A stretch of DNA of 31,264 bases from an uncultured Clostridium sp. (GCA_900553985.1 USFW01000020.1:1-31264); one strand, 5' to 3'; numbered from the stretch's first letter, positions 7,145 through 16,415 are shown. Numbers and translations: made by a program. Notes: generated by a model not told the origin, from the letters alone.

Positions 7145-7711
7145 TTATACTCTTTCCATATACTCTCCAGTTCTTGTATCTATTCTTAATATATCTCCTA
7201 TATTAACGAATAATGGAACTTGAATTTCTAAACCTGTTTCTAATTTTGCTGGTTTTCCAGATGTTGTTGTTGTGTTTCCACTAAATCCTGGTTCTGTATA
7301 TGTAACTTCTAATTCAACAAATATTGGTGGTTCTACTGTAAAAACATTTCCTTTGTATGATAACATTGATACTTCCATGTTTTCTTTTAAATATTTTAAG
7401 CAGTCTCCTATTTGTTCTTCATTTAATGGCATTTGGTCATATGTTTCATTATCCATGAAATAATATAGACCTCCATCATTGTATAAATATTGCATTGTTT
7501 TCTTTTCTATTTGTGCTGCTGGGAATTTATCTGATGGGTTAAATGTTTTTTCTAAAGTAGCTCCTGAAATAACATTTTTTAATTTTGTTCTTACAAATGC
7601 TGATCCTTTCCCTGGTTTTACGTGTTGAAATTCTACAACTCGATAAACATTTCCTTCCATTTCAAATGTTGTTCCATTTCTAAAATCTCCTGCTGAGTAA
7701 ACTGATGCCAT
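7145..7711 (-). CDS. efp: Elongation factor P
   Basis: Binds between the P and E sites of the ribosome and rescues stalling at consecutive prolines. The product has 188 residues, close to the usual 185. Visible are the N-terminal KOW-like domain and the tip loop KPGKGSAFVR (Lys32 and Lys35), the site modified in many bacteria, then the two OB-type domains with DNETYDQMPL and the C-terminal IRIDTRTGEYMERV. The frame is open eight codons further upstream, but AGGAG lies seven bases before the ATG at 7711, and MASVYSAGDF is the usual start. It lies between the peptidase (7876-8935) and the CD1247-like gene, a common clostridial order. No modification enzyme gene is visible in the window. Confidence 0.97.
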   Translation of the reverse strand: MASVYSAGDFRNGTTFEMEGNVYRVVEFQHVKPGKGSAFVRTKLKNVISGATLEKTFNPSDKFPAAQIEKKTMQYLYNDGGLYYFMDNETYDQMPLNEEQIGDCLKYLKENMEVSMLSYKGNVFTVEPPIFVELEVTYTEPGFSGNTTTTSGKPAKLETGLEIQVPLFVNIGDILRIDTRTGEYMERV

Positions 7712-7853
7712 AATAATTCTCCTTTCAATTTTCATATATTTTATCGACTTTTATTATTTTACTACAAATAGCTTGAAAAATCAAGTTTTTTCAAGAAATC
7801 TTCTTTATACCTCTTTATTATTTTATAATTGTTTTTCTATAATTAAAATTAAA

Positions 7854-7874
7854 GATTAGGAACATTTCCTAATC
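7854..7874 (-). terminator. Possible terminator after the Xaa-Pro peptidase gene
   Basis: Arms GATTAGGAA and TTCCTAATC pair around a three-base loop, just after the original stop of the peptidase (7876). The tail on the minus strand is TTTAATTTT, so it may be leaky and let efp be co-transcribed. Confidence 0.5.
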
Positions 7875-7875
7875 C

Positions 7876-8935
7876 CTATATTACAATATAATTTTTCTCA
7901 GATTTGGTCAAATTTATACAACCAAATTTTGTTATTTGAATAGTATCTTCTATTCTTACTCCATATTTTCCTGGTATATATATTCCGTGGTTCATTAGTT
8001 ACTACCATATTTTCCTTTAGCTGTGCATCTGATTTATAGCTTATATATGGTGCTTCATGTATTTCCATTCCTACTCCATGACCTAAACTATGAATTAAAT
8101 CATATCCATTTAACTTAAAGTCATTTTCAACCATTTTTGTAAGTATTCGTGTACTTGCTCCATCTTTAAAATCATTTGTCGTTTGTGTTTGATTTTTTAA
8201 TACTAAATTATATATTGGTTTTATTTCTTCTGGTACTTCTCCTACAAATATTGTTCTTGTCATATCTGAGCAATATCCATTAACCTTACACCCCATGTCT
8301 ATTGTTATTATGTCCTTTTCTTGAATCTTTCTATCTGTTGGTACTGCATGAGGTTTTGAAGTATTTTCTCCAGAAGCAACTATTGTTTCAAAAGATAATC
8401 CATCTGTTCTATCCCTATAGTATTCTTCTATTTCTCTTGCAATTTGTTTTTCTGTCATTCCTGGTTTTATATATTCTAGTAAATACGAAAAACAATTATC
8501 AGTTATTTCACATGCTTTTTGAATATTTTTTATTTCATCCTCATCTTTTATCATTCTTTGTTTTTCTATAATATATTCTGTTTCTACTAAATTATTAATT
8601 TTGTATTTTCTAATATATTCTTTATATTTTGCATATGTAACATAGTTTTCCTCAAATCCTACATTTTCACAAAACATAAAAAAATTTTCGTAATCATCTC
8701 TTGAAACATCTTTTATATCATATACTATGATTTCATCAAATAATGTTAAAATAGTATGCACATGTTCTATATATCTTGAATCTGTTATATAAATATTTTC
8801 TTTTCTAGTTAATAATAATATTCCTTCTGCTTCTATATTTGTTAAATATCTTATATTTATTGGATTTGAAACAATTAATCCTTGTAAATCTAAGCTTGAC
8901 ATTTTATTTCTTAACCATTGTAATTTAGGATTCAT
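7876..8935 (-). pseudogene. Xaa-Pro aminopeptidase (M24 family), frameshifted near the C-terminus
   Basis: Members cut the N-terminal residue from peptides whose second residue is proline, using two metal ions. The N-terminal creatinase-like domain (1-125) and most of the pita-bread domain are intact, with ligands Asp in ITIDMGCKVNGYCSDMTRT and His in HSLGHGVGMEIHEAP. After TNEP the frame shifts: the message reads CCACGG where CCAGG (encoding P-G) is expected, an extra base near 7987. Without it, the frame reads GIYIPGKYGVRIEDTI and continues to a stop at 7876-7878, giving about 352 residues. As written, it ends at 7898 with an unrelated tail of about 32 residues and loses the last Glu metal ligand (RIED). 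It is a recent pseudogene, a read error or, less likely, programmed. AGGAG is ten bases before the ATG. Confidence 0.9.
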
Positions 8936-9044
8936 AAAAAATCATCTCCTGTAAATTCTCTATCTTCTTTTCTAACTATATCATAAATATTTCAAGTTAT
9001 TTGTCTTATATTCCTTGAATATAGTATTTCTCTTTTTATTGTGT

Positions 9045-9794
9045 TTATTGGTACATTCCTAATGTGAAAATTTTCATCAAAAACATCTTTATTGTTTCAA
9101 ATGGCACATATATACTTATAAATGTTGCTATTACTATAAATGGTCCAAATGGTATATATTCATCTGATTTTTTTATTTTACTTACTAATAATACTATACT
9201 TAAAATTGCTCCAATTAAGAATGATATTAATGTTACTATTATTATATTTGATAATCCAAAATATAATCCTAATGCTCCCATTAATTTTACATCACCAAAT
9301 CCCATGGCCTCTTTTCCATAAAAAAGTCCTCCTATTAAAGTGATTAATAAAAATATTCCTGCACCTGCTACCATTCCTAATAACATATTTATAGTTATTG
9401 CTACATCAGAAAGTCCATATATAAATGCAAATACTAAGCCTATTTCAAATATTGTAAGATTTAATCTATTAGGAATTATTTGCAGTCTATAATCTATTAC
9501 AAATGCTGATAATAATAATGGTGTTAATATCATAAATTTTATTAAATCTAGGTTTGCTATTAAGGTATCTTTTATACCATAATTATAAATTAAGGTTACA
9601 AATATTGCTGAAGTTAATAACATTAATATATAATTAGGTTTAAAATTTTCTTTATATTCTTTAAATATATCCTTTGACAAAAACTTTTTATATTCTGGTA
9701 ATCTATTATTTGCCCAATCTATTAGTTGTCCTACAAATAATCCTAAGATTGCTGCAACTAAATAATAGCCAATATGTACATCGTTAAAATACAT
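9045..9794 (-). CDS. Prepilin peptidase (A24 family)
   Basis: A membrane aspartic protease that removes the short leader of type IV pilin-like proteins. The 249 residues form about six to eight membrane segments. The two catalytic aspartates are visible: Asp101 in FVIDYRLQIIPN and Asp168 in GFGDVK. The N-terminal region lacks the CxxC zinc pair and gives no sign of a full methyltransferase domain, so it may be cleavage-only. AGGAG lies six bases before the ATG. It sits among housekeeping genes without pilus assembly genes. Candidate substrates in the window are the pilin-like protein at 15230-16012 and perhaps the protein at 30513 onwards. Confidence 0.92.
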   Translation of the reverse strand: MYFNDVHIGYYLVAAILGLFVGQLIDWANNRLPEYKKFLSKDIFKEYKENFKPNYILMLLTSAIFVTLIYNYGIKDTLIANLDLIKFMILTPLLLSAFVIDYRLQIIPNRLNLTIFEIGLVFAFIYGLSDVAITINMLLGMVAGAGIFLLITLIGGLFYGKEAMGFGDVKLMGALGLYFGLSNIIIVTLISFLIGAILSIVLLVSKIKKSDEYIPFGPFIVIATFISIYVPFETIKMFLMKIFTLGMYQ

Positions 9795-9945
9795 CTCTTT
9801 CTCCTTTTTTATTTTTCTTTTGAAAATAAATTTACTTTATTTATGTTTTTTAATTCTATAAATTATATTTTTTATAAATTGATTTTCTACTTGTATTTTT
9901 ACTATTTATTATTTCATTTATCATCTATTACTTATATTTCTTTTA

Positions 9946-10440
9946 CTACTTACTATTTTTCTCCAATTTACCTTTTATTCTATTTTCTATTGGCCTTTTC
10001 CAAGCTGTATACCAAAATTCCTTTTCTTTTATAGGGTCTACTAAAATTGTATAAATATTACATCTATTTCCTCCTATTATGTCTGTAAATATTTGGTCTC
10101 CAACTATTGCTGTATTTTCTGGTTTTTCATTTAACTCTTTTAAAGCTTTTTTAAATCCTCTTTTAAATGGTTTCATGGCAAATTTATGATATGAAACTTT
10201 AAGTTTTTGAGAAATTTCTTCTACTTTTTCAGCATTGTTACTGTTTGATAATATATATAATTTTACACCTTGTCCTTTTAAATTTCTTACCCATTCAATT
10301 ACTTTTTCTGTCATATTTCTTTCTTTGTCTATTAGTGTGTTGTCTACATCTAAAATCAAGGCTTTTAACTTATTTTTTTTCAAAAATTCAATAGTTATTT
10401 CTTCTACCTTGCCAAAATATGCTTTTGGATATATTTTCAT
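9946..10440 (-). CDS. yqeG: YqeG-family HAD (IIIA) phosphatase
   Basis: A 164-residue HAD-superfamily phosphatase of the YqeG type, widespread in Firmicutes. HAD motif I is DVDNTL (near 31-36), motif II is the Ser in ILSNS, motif III is a Lys in MKPFKRGF, and motif IV is GDQIFTDIIGGNR. No cap domain is visible, as in the family. The substrate is not certain; the related mitochondrial/yeast protein Gep4 is a phosphatidylglycerophosphate phosphatase, so a lipid role is possible. A purine-rich AAGGAAG precedes the ATG. The 150 bases to the next gene (9795-9945) show only AT-rich sequence. Confidence 0.9.
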   Translation of the reverse strand: MKIYPKAYFGKVEEITIEFLKKNKLKALILDVDNTLIDKERNMTEKVIEWVRNLKGQGVKLYILSNSNNAEKVEEISQKLKVSYHKFAMKPFKRGFKKALKELNEKPENTAIVGDQIFTDIIGGNRCNIYTILVDPIKEKEFWYTAWKRPIENRIKGKLEKNSK

Positions 10441-10528
10441 TTTTAACTTCTTCCTTCCTTATCCTTTTTAATTATATAAGAAATTTATATACTAATATTA
10501 TCAATTTGCATTTTCTTTGTCAATAAAA

Positions 10529-11236
10529 TTAGCATACTTTCTCAAGTTTAAAATTTAATCCATCTGCACTTACTAGCTTAAATTCTATTCCAAAGTAAAC
10601 TCCTTCTATTGCATCTTTTATTGAAGAACTATGCAAATGTCCATAATAACATTTCTTTATATCATATTTCTTTAAAACTTTTATAAATTCATTCATTTCA
10701 TTTTTTTGAACATTTGATTTTAATATTGGTGGATAATGCATAAATGCTATAATTTCATCATCTTCTTCTTTTTCTTTTAATGCATCTTGTATTGATAATT
10801 CTAATCTAGCAGATTCTCTATTTATCATCTTTTTGGCTTCAGATTCTTCAGATAAAATCCACCCTCTTGTCCCTACTATTATAGTTTTTTCAAATTTATA
10901 TGAATTATTATATAAGAAGTCTATATTTATAAAATTATTTTCTTTTATGTAATTTCTCATACTTGTAACTGTAGTCCACCAATAGTCATGATTTCCTTTT
11001 AATAATAGTTTTTTTCCTGTTAGTTTATTTAAATATTCGAAATCTTTATATGTATCTTTTAAATACATTGACCAAGAAAAATCTCCTGGTAAAACTACCA
11101 AGTCATCTTCTTTTACTTTTCCGTTCCAATCTTCTTTTATTTTCTCTTCATAATCGTTCCAAATTTCTCCAAATACACTCATTGGTTTATCTTCATTAAA
11201 AGATAAATGAAGGTCGCCTATTGTATATATTGACAT
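10529..11236 (-). CDS. Calcineurin-like metallophosphoesterase
   Basis: A 235-residue two-metal phosphoesterase. The motif series is complete: GDLHLS (7-12), GDFSW (51-55), KGNHDYWW near 80-87, MHYPP, and the final GHLHSSS. The physiological substrate cannot be told from the sequence; clostridial relatives are annotated simply as metallophosphoesterases. There is no signal peptide, so it acts in the cytoplasm. GAGGAG lies six bases before the ATG. It lies 142 bases after tsaD in the same direction. Confidence 0.92.
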   Translation of the reverse strand: MSIYTIGDLHLSFNEDKPMSVFGEIWNDYEEKIKEDWNGKVKEDDLVVLPGDFSWSMYLKDTYKDFEYLNKLTGKKLLLKGNHDYWWTTVTSMRNYIKENNFINIDFLYNNSYKFEKTIIVGTRGWILSEESEAKKMINRESARLELSIQDALKEKEEDDEIIAFMHYPPILKSNVQKNEMNEFIKVLKKYDIKKCYYGHLHSSSIKDAIEGVYFGIEFKLVSADGLNFKLEKVC

Positions 11237-11378
11237 ATTTTTCTCCTCTTTACGTATTTGTTCTATATTTTATTATTAATTTCATTTTCTTTACTTTTTT
11301 CAATATTTCTAAAATTTTAATTTAAAAATCATATTTCTCTAATTTATTATTTATTTTCCAAAATTATTCTTGGATTTC

Positions 11379-12368
11379 TTATAATTTTAAGTTTGGTATC
11401 GCATTTAAGTTCATTTCATCTCTTTTTCCTGATATATAATTATAATAACCTGCTGAAGCTATCATTGCTGCATTGTCTGTACATAATTTTAAATCTGGCA
11501 TATATAAATTTATATAATTTTCCTCTTCTAATTTTTTAAATTCGTGTCTTATATAACTATTAGATGAAACTCCCCCTGCTAAAGCTATTGTATTTACTCC
11601 TGTCATTTTGATTGCTCTTTTTATATTTTCAATTAAAATTTCTGATACAGTCTTTTGAAAACTAGCACATAAATCTGCTTTATTTACATCAGGATTTTTA
11701 TGATGAAGATTTATCACTGCTGTTTTAATTCCACTAAAACTAAAGTCTAGATTATCAAAATGTGTTTTTGGTAATTCTATATTTGGTGTTCCATTTTGTG
11801 CAAGTTTATCAACTTTAGGTCCTCCTGGATAACCAAGTCCAACAACCCTTGCAACTTTATCAAATGCTTCACCAATAGCATCATCTCTTGTTTTTCCTAA
11901 TACTTCAAAATCTGTATATCCTTTTACATGTATTATTTGTGTATTTCCACCTGACATCATTATGCATAGAAATGGTGGCTGTAATTCTTTATATGTTATA
12001 TAATTTGCAGCTATATGTCCTTGTATATGATTTACACCAACCAAGGAAATATTATTAGCATAGCTTAACGCTTTGGCATATGAAAGCCCTACTAGCAATG
12101 CTCCTACTAGCCCTGGTCCATATGTTGGAGTAATTGCTGTTATGTCTTTAAATGTAATATTTGCATCTAATAGTGCTTTTTTTGTAACTCTAGAAATAGC
12201 TTCTATGTGATTTCTAGAAGCTATTTCTGGAACTACTCCACCATATTTTTCATGTATTGGAATTTGAGTATCTATAATATTTGATAATATTTCCCTTCCG
12301 TTTTTCACTACTGATGCAGAAGTTTCATCACAACTTGATTCAATTCCTAGTGTTATTATATCTTTCAT
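11379..12368 (-). CDS. tsaD: tRNA N6-adenosine threonylcarbamoyltransferase TsaD
   Basis: Transfers the threonylcarbamoyl group to A37 of tRNAs that read ANN codons (t6A), together with TsaB and TsaE, which are not in this window. The 329 residues begin with LGIESSCDETSASVV. They show the metal-binding His114 and His118 in VNHIQGHIAAN, GPGLVGALLVG, the GEAFDKVARVVGLGYPGG segment, and the C-terminal GGVSSNSYIR and CTDNAAMIA. All are typical. The ATG follows AGAAGGG. It is read in the same direction as the phosphoesterase and YqeG genes, but with gaps of about 90-140 bases. Confidence 0.97.
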   Translation of the reverse strand: MKDIITLGIESSCDETSASVVKNGREILSNIIDTQIPIHEKYGGVVPEIASRNHIEAISRVTKKALLDANITFKDITAITPTYGPGLVGALLVGLSYAKALSYANNISLVGVNHIQGHIAANYITYKELQPPFLCIMMSGGNTQIIHVKGYTDFEVLGKTRDDAIGEAFDKVARVVGLGYPGGPKVDKLAQNGTPNIELPKTHFDNLDFSFSGIKTAVINLHHKNPDVNKADLCASFQKTVSEILIENIKRAIKMTGVNTIALAGGVSSNSYIRHEFKKLEEENYINLYMPDLKLCTDNAAMIASAGYYNYISGKRDEMNLNAIPNLKL

Positions 12369-12521
12369 CTTTTTTCCCTTCTTTGGATTTTAATATAATG
12401 TTTCTTATATTTATTTTAATAATCACTTTTTAGTTATATTCTAATTTTTAATATTTAAATATTTATCCTTTAATTTCTGGAATTTCAATTCATTTTCTCA
12501 CAAAACTTTATATTATATTTT

Positions 12522-13265
12522 TTATCCTATTCCTGTTATAAATCTAGCTAAATTAAGTATTCCTGTGCTTACTAAATTAATAACTGGTGAAATTATTGTT
12601 CCAGCTAATCCTGTAATCCAAATCACTACAAATATAATATAAAATATTTTTTCATTGTTTATAAACCATTGCTTTGCATTATATGGTAAAAGTGGCATTA
12701 TTATTTTTGAACCATCTAATGGTGGTAATGGAATTAAGTTAAATACTCCCAATCCTATATTTATTGATATTGTAGTTGATATTAATAACATTACTACTTC
12801 TCCTATTGATGATGATAAAAAAGATATTCCTGCAAATTTATATATTAAACAATATGCTAATGCAAAAACAATCGCTAATATAAAATTCATTATTGGTCCT
12901 GCAATAGATACTAATGCTTCACCTTTTTCCATAGACATTTTTCTTGTATAATTTGTAGGATTAACATGTACAGGTTTTCCCCAACCAAATCCTGCAAATA
13001 ATAAAAGTAAAGTTCCTATTGGGTCTAAATGGTCAAAGGGATTTAAACTTAATCTTCCTTCTCTTCTTGCTGTATCATCTCCTAATTTGTCAGCAACAAA
13101 TGCATGTGCAAATTCATGGAAAGTTATTGCTATTAAAACTCCTGGTATACTAACTAGTAATGATATTAGCATTCCTGGATTTGAAACATATTGTACTACC
13201 ATAGATAGTACCATTATTCCTAATATGATATATATAATTCTTTTATCAAATGAAAAGTTGAACAT
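12522..13265 (-). CDS. M50 (site-2 protease type) membrane metalloprotease
   Basis: A 247-residue multi-pass zinc protease of the small, PDZ-less site-2 protease group, which cuts within membranes. The zinc motif HEFAH follows the second membrane segment (around residues 50-54), and the third ligand lies in NLIPLPPLDGSKI. About six membrane segments are seen. In related bacteria such proteases act in regulated proteolysis, for example in sporulation, but the substrate here is unknown. Its AAGGAG ribosome site is about 13 bases before the ATG, rather far. It is preceded by a hairpin at 13287-13312, which ends just before the ribosome site. Confidence 0.9.
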   Translation of the reverse strand: MFNFSFDKRIIYIILGIMVLSMVVQYVSNPGMLISLLVSIPGVLIAITFHEFAHAFVADKLGDDTARREGRLSLNPFDHLDPIGTLLLLFAGFGWGKPVHVNPTNYTRKMSMEKGEALVSIAGPIMNFILAIVFALAYCLIYKFAGISFLSSSIGEVVMLLISTTISINIGLGVFNLIPLPPLDGSKIIMPLLPYNAKQWFINNEKIFYIIFVVIWITGLAGTIISPVINLVSTGILNLARFITGIG

Positions 13266-13286
13266 TTTTTTATTTCTCTCCTTCTA

Positions 13287-13312
13287 CAACATTTTCTAAA
13301 CATGAAATGTTG
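13287..13312 (-). promoter_or_regulatory. Hairpin or palindrome in the leader of the M50 gene
   Basis: Arms CAACATTT and AAATGTTG flank a ten-base centre, immediately before the ribosome site. The same CAACATTTTC string starts an arm of the lysS terminator 100 bases away (13388-13397). It could be an operator or an RNA hairpin affecting translation. Confidence 0.3.
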
Positions 13313-13381
13313 ATATTTTGTTAGTTTTTCGTTTCTCACGAAATTAAAATTATTATACATCCCTTTTCTTTTTTATAATTT

Positions 13382-13422
13382 AAAATGCAACATTTTCATA
13401 TTTTTGTAATGTTGCATTTTTT
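13382..13422 (-). terminator. Intrinsic terminator of lysS
   Basis: Thirteen-base perfect arms AAAATGCAACATT and AATGTTGCATTTT surround a 13-base loop. It starts about five bases after the lysS stop. The minus-strand tail is TTTTAAATTAT. Confidence 0.8.
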
Positions 13423-13426
13423 ATTC

Positions 13427-14920
13427 CTAGTTAAGTGGTTTCATTGTTGGAAATAATAGTACGTCTCTTATTGAAGCTGCATCTGTTAATAGCATTACAA
13501 ATCTATCTATTCCTATTCCTAATCCTCCTGTTGGTGGTAATCCTATTTCTAATGCTTGAATATAGTCTTCATCCATCATTCCAGCTTCCTCATCTCCTGC
13601 ATCTCTTGCTTCTACTTGTTTTTTGAACCTTTCATATTGGTCTATTGGGTCATTTAATTCTGAGAATGCATTTCCATATTCTCTTCCTCCTATGAATACT
13701 TCAAATCTTTCTGTTAATCTTTTATCTTTTACAGATTTTTTTGCTAATGGTGATATTTCAACTGGATAATCATATATGAATGTTGGTTGCACTAGTGTTT
13801 TTTCTACATATTCATCAAAGAATAGGCTTATAACATCTCCTCTTGTTTCTTTTGTTTTATCTGGTATTTCTATTCCTTTTTCCTTTGCTAGGTTAACTGC
13901 CTCTTCATCTGTATTTATTTCATTAAAGTCTATTCCTGTTACTTCTTTTATAGAGTCTATCATTGTTATTCTTTTCCAACCTGGTGTTAAGTCTATTTCT
14001 TGTCCTTGATATGTTATTTTTGTTGTTCCTAAAACATCTTTTGCTGTTCTTGAGAATAACTCTTCTGTTATATCCATCATATCATTATAATCTTGGTATG
14101 CTGCATATAATTCAAGCATTGTAAATTCTGGATTATGTCTAATATCCATTCCTTCATTTCTAAATACTCTTCCTAATTCATATACTTTATCAAATCCACC
14201 TACTATTAATCTTTTTAAATTTAACTCTAGTGCTATTCTTAAATACATATTTATATCTAATGAATTATGGTGTGTTATAAATGGTCTTGCAGTAGCTCCT
14301 CCTGAAATAGTATTTAATATTGGTGTTTCAACTTCTAAGAATCCTTTTTCATTTAAAATATTTCTTATGTTACTGATTATTTTACTTCTAATTAAGAAAG
14401 TTTGCTTTACTTCAGGATTTACTATTAAGTCAGTATATCTTTGTCTATATCTTAAATCTGGGTCTTTTAAACCATGGAATTTTTCTGGTAATGGTCTTAA
14501 AGATTTTGAAAGTAATGTTACTTCTTTTGCATGTACTGATATTTCTTCTGTTCTTGTTTTAAATACAAAACCTGTTATTCCTATAATATCTCCTATATCC
14601 CATGTTTTAAATGCTTTATAACTTTCTTCTCCTAAGTCATTTATACTTACATAACTTTGTATTTTTTCGTCACAATCTTGTATTGTACAAAATGATGCTT
14701 TTCCCATTATTCTTTTTGCTATTATTCTTCCTGCTACTGTTACATCTTTTTGTTCAAATTTTTCATAATTTGCTTTTACTTCTCCTGCTGTATTTGTTCT
14801 AATAAATTTTGTTATTTCATATGGGTCTTTACCTTGTTCTTGTAATTCTGATAATTTTTCTCTTCTTATTTGCATTAAATGGTTAAAATCTAATTCTTGT
14901 TCTTGATTATTTTCTTGCAT
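13427..14920 (-). CDS. lysS: Lysyl-tRNA synthetase, class II
   Basis: Charges tRNA-Lys in the cytoplasm. The product has 497 residues from the chosen start. The N-terminal OB-fold anticodon-binding domain (about 55-140, with GRIIAKRIMGKASFCTIQD) is followed by the class II core: motif 1 around FLEVETPILNTISGGATARPF, motif 2 with VFRNEGMDIRHNPEFTMLE, and motif 3 GLGIGIDRFVMLLTD. All are intact. An ATG four codons earlier touches the AAAGGA directly and cannot be used well, so the ATG at 14920 (12 bases away) is preferred. It is a single gene with a promoter at 15017-15045. No T-box core is present in its leader. Confidence 0.97.
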   Translation of the reverse strand: MQENNQEQELDFNHLMQIRREKLSELQEQGKDPYEITKFIRTNTAGEVKANYEKFEQKDVTVAGRIIAKRIMGKASFCTIQDCDEKIQSYVSINDLGEESYKAFKTWDIGDIIGITGFVFKTRTEEISVHAKEVTLLSKSLRPLPEKFHGLKDPDLRYRQRYTDLIVNPEVKQTFLIRSKIISNIRNILNEKGFLEVETPILNTISGGATARPFITHHNSLDINMYLRIALELNLKRLIVGGFDKVYELGRVFRNEGMDIRHNPEFTMLELYAAYQDYNDMMDITEELFSRTAKDVLGTTKITYQGQEIDLTPGWKRITMIDSIKEVTGIDFNEINTDEEAVNLAKEKGIEIPDKTKETRGDVISLFFDEYVEKTLVQPTFIYDYPVEISPLAKKSVKDKRLTERFEVFIGGREYGNAFSELNDPIDQYERFKKQVEARDAGDEEAGMMDEDYIQALEIGLPPTGGLGIGIDRFVMLLTDAASIRDVLLFPTMKPLN

Positions 14921-15016
14921 TATACAATTCATTCCTTTCTTACTTACTCAAAGTCAATCTATAGTTATAAAAGATTAAATTCTTTTATACTATTACTCCC
15001 TATTTTATTCTTGTAT

Positions 15017-15045
15017 ATTATATAGCAAAACTCTATAAAAGTAAA
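15017..15045 (-). promoter_or_regulatory. Promoter of lysS
   Basis: TATAAT (15017-15022) and TTTACT (15040-15045) are separated by 17 bases on the minus strand, about 97 bases before the lysS start. The leader between holds nothing that I recognise. Confidence 0.75.
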
Positions 15046-15164
15046 GAAAATTTATGGGTTTTCATAATTTTAATTATTTTTAAAATTCAAAGAAAATCAC
15101 TTTTAAATTCATCATAACTATTCTTAGCCTATAAATATTATATTTCAAAAGATTATCACACAAT

Positions 15165-15214
15165 AAAAAATAACCAATTTATACCTTTTTAAGTTAGTTA
15201 ATTGGTTATTTTTT
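15165..15214 (-). terminator. Intrinsic terminator of the pilin-like gene
   Basis: A 15-bp perfect stem with arms AAAAAATAACCAATT and AATTGGTTATTTTTT, and T-runs on both strands, lies 15 bases after the pilin-like stop. Confidence 0.88.
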
Positions 15215-15229
15215 AATTATTTAACTTTA

Positions 15230-16012
15230 TTATATTATTACTTCTTTTATATCTGAAATTGCTTCTCCTCCATGATATACTTGTACTTCATAAACTCCTA
15301 CTTTATCAACCTCTATTTCAGTTTCATTACCAGTAAATTCCCCTTTATTTTTCCATTTTTCTTCACCTTTTATTCTATATCTAACTTGCCATTTATTTAT
15401 TGGTCCATTGTATGTAATATTAAATATATCAATCCTTCCTTTACCATCTGATAAATATTTTCCATTAATATCAAAATCTACTGGATCATTTAACAAAGGT
15501 GTATATTCTACATTGTATAATCCATCAGGTAATTGTTCTAAGGTATAGCACATCATTCCTTTATTTTTTATTCCTTCTGTACTTATTATCGTCCTTTTCT
15601 TTATATTTACAAAAAATTCTTGTTGCATATTTTTCATTCCTAAAAATTCTAATGTCTCAAAATCAAAATATCTATATCCTTCTGTTTCAGTTATTCCTGA
15701 TCCATTTTCTGATTGTGGCTTAAATACCACATTTACTCTATCTTGCACTGATAATAGATCTTTACCTATATTTAAAATTTCATCTCCAATATATTCTGCA
15801 TTTCCTAATGTTACTTTTTCTCCTATTTTCCAGCTGTTATACAATTCATTAACATTAACTTGCATTGTTTTCATTTCTGATGTAAATTTTGTTAATTTTG
15901 ATGAATTGATTGTAGATATTCCACTTGTAACTCCTACTGATGCCAATATCATCAATACTATTATTGTAACAGTCAAAGCAATTAAAGTTACTCCTTTTTC
16001 ATTTTTTTTCAT
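15230..16012 (-). CDS. Type IV pilin-like (pseudopilin) protein
   Basis: A 260-residue surface protein whose start matches a prepilin leader: MKKNEKG, then VTLIALTVTIIVLMILA as the hydrophobic helix. Cleavage after Gly7 is expected. The usual Glu at mature position 5 is replaced by Ala, a known variation in clostridial relatives. The middle (about 50-185) is not recognised. The last 70 residues (NKWQVRYRIKGEEKWKNKG to YEVQVYHGGEAISD) look like a beta-sandwich, possibly fibronectin III-like. GGAGG lies six bases before the ATG. It lies 47 bases after tRNA-Gln with no terminator between, so it is probably read from the tRNA promoter. The prepilin peptidase at 9045-9794 is a likely processing enzyme. 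Confidence 0.85.
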   Translation of the reverse strand: MKKNEKGVTLIALTVTIIVLMILASVGVTSGISTINSSKLTKFTSEMKTMQVNVNELYNSWKIGEKVTLGNAEYIGDEILNIGKDLLSVQDRVNVVFKPQSENGSGITETEGYRYFDFETLEFLGMKNMQQEFFVNIKKRTIISTEGIKNKGMMCYTLEQLPDGLYNVEYTPLLNDPVDFDINGKYLSDGKGRIDIFNITYNGPINKWQVRYRIKGEEKWKNKGEFTGNETEIEVDKVGVYEVQVYHGGEAISDIKEVII

Positions 16013-16059
16013 ATGTATCCTCCATTAATGTTAACAGTTTTGTTCGTATAATTATTGTT

Positions 16060-16135
16060 TGGCTGGGGTAGTAGGATTCGAACCTACGAAATCGATGGGT
16101 CAGAGCCACCTGCCTTACCACTTGGCTATACCCCA
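16060..16135 (-). tRNA. tRNA-Gln (anticodon CTG)
   Basis: Acceptor arms TGGGGTA and TACCCCA pair fully, the D-arm reads AGCCAAGTGGTAAGGC, and the anticodon stem-loop is GGTGG-CTCTGAC-CCATC with anticodon CTG. The T-arm includes GTTCGAATC, and an encoded CCA follows discriminator G. The T1-A72 end pair is typical of bacterial tRNA-Gln. No terminator follows; a pilin-like gene starts 47 bases later. Confidence 0.95.
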
Positions 16136-16156
16136 ATATTCATTAACACTATAATT

Positions 16157-16185
16157 ATATTAGCATATTTATTATTTTTTGTCGA
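16157..16185 (-). promoter_or_regulatory. Promoter of tRNA-Gln
   Basis: TCGACA (16180-16185), 17 bases, TAATAT (16157-16162), then 21 bases to the tRNA. The layout and GCTAATAT match the tRNA-Trp promoter. Confidence 0.8.
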
Positions 16186-16415
16186 GCTTTTATATAGATA
16201 TTATTTATTACTTATTAATTCTTTTATTTATATTTAAAATTTTCTGTCAGTATTAAATATATTAACTTATATGTATGTTTTATTTTCTCCTCAAAAACTA
16301 TAAAGTTACACATATTTCAAAAAATCTACAAAAACTTAATATTATACTTGAATTTATTTTATTTTTAGTATAAGATATTATTTATAATAATGAGATATAC
16401 ATAGGAGGATTAATA

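Noticed and set aside
9007..9023. Perfect 7-bp hairpin after the prepilin peptidase gene
   Set aside because: No T-run on either side and an AT-rich stem; too weak to call a terminator.
14921..15060. Possible lysine riboswitch or T-box before lysS
   Set aside because: No T-box core and no room for a lysine riboswitch between the promoter and start; only AT-rich leader.
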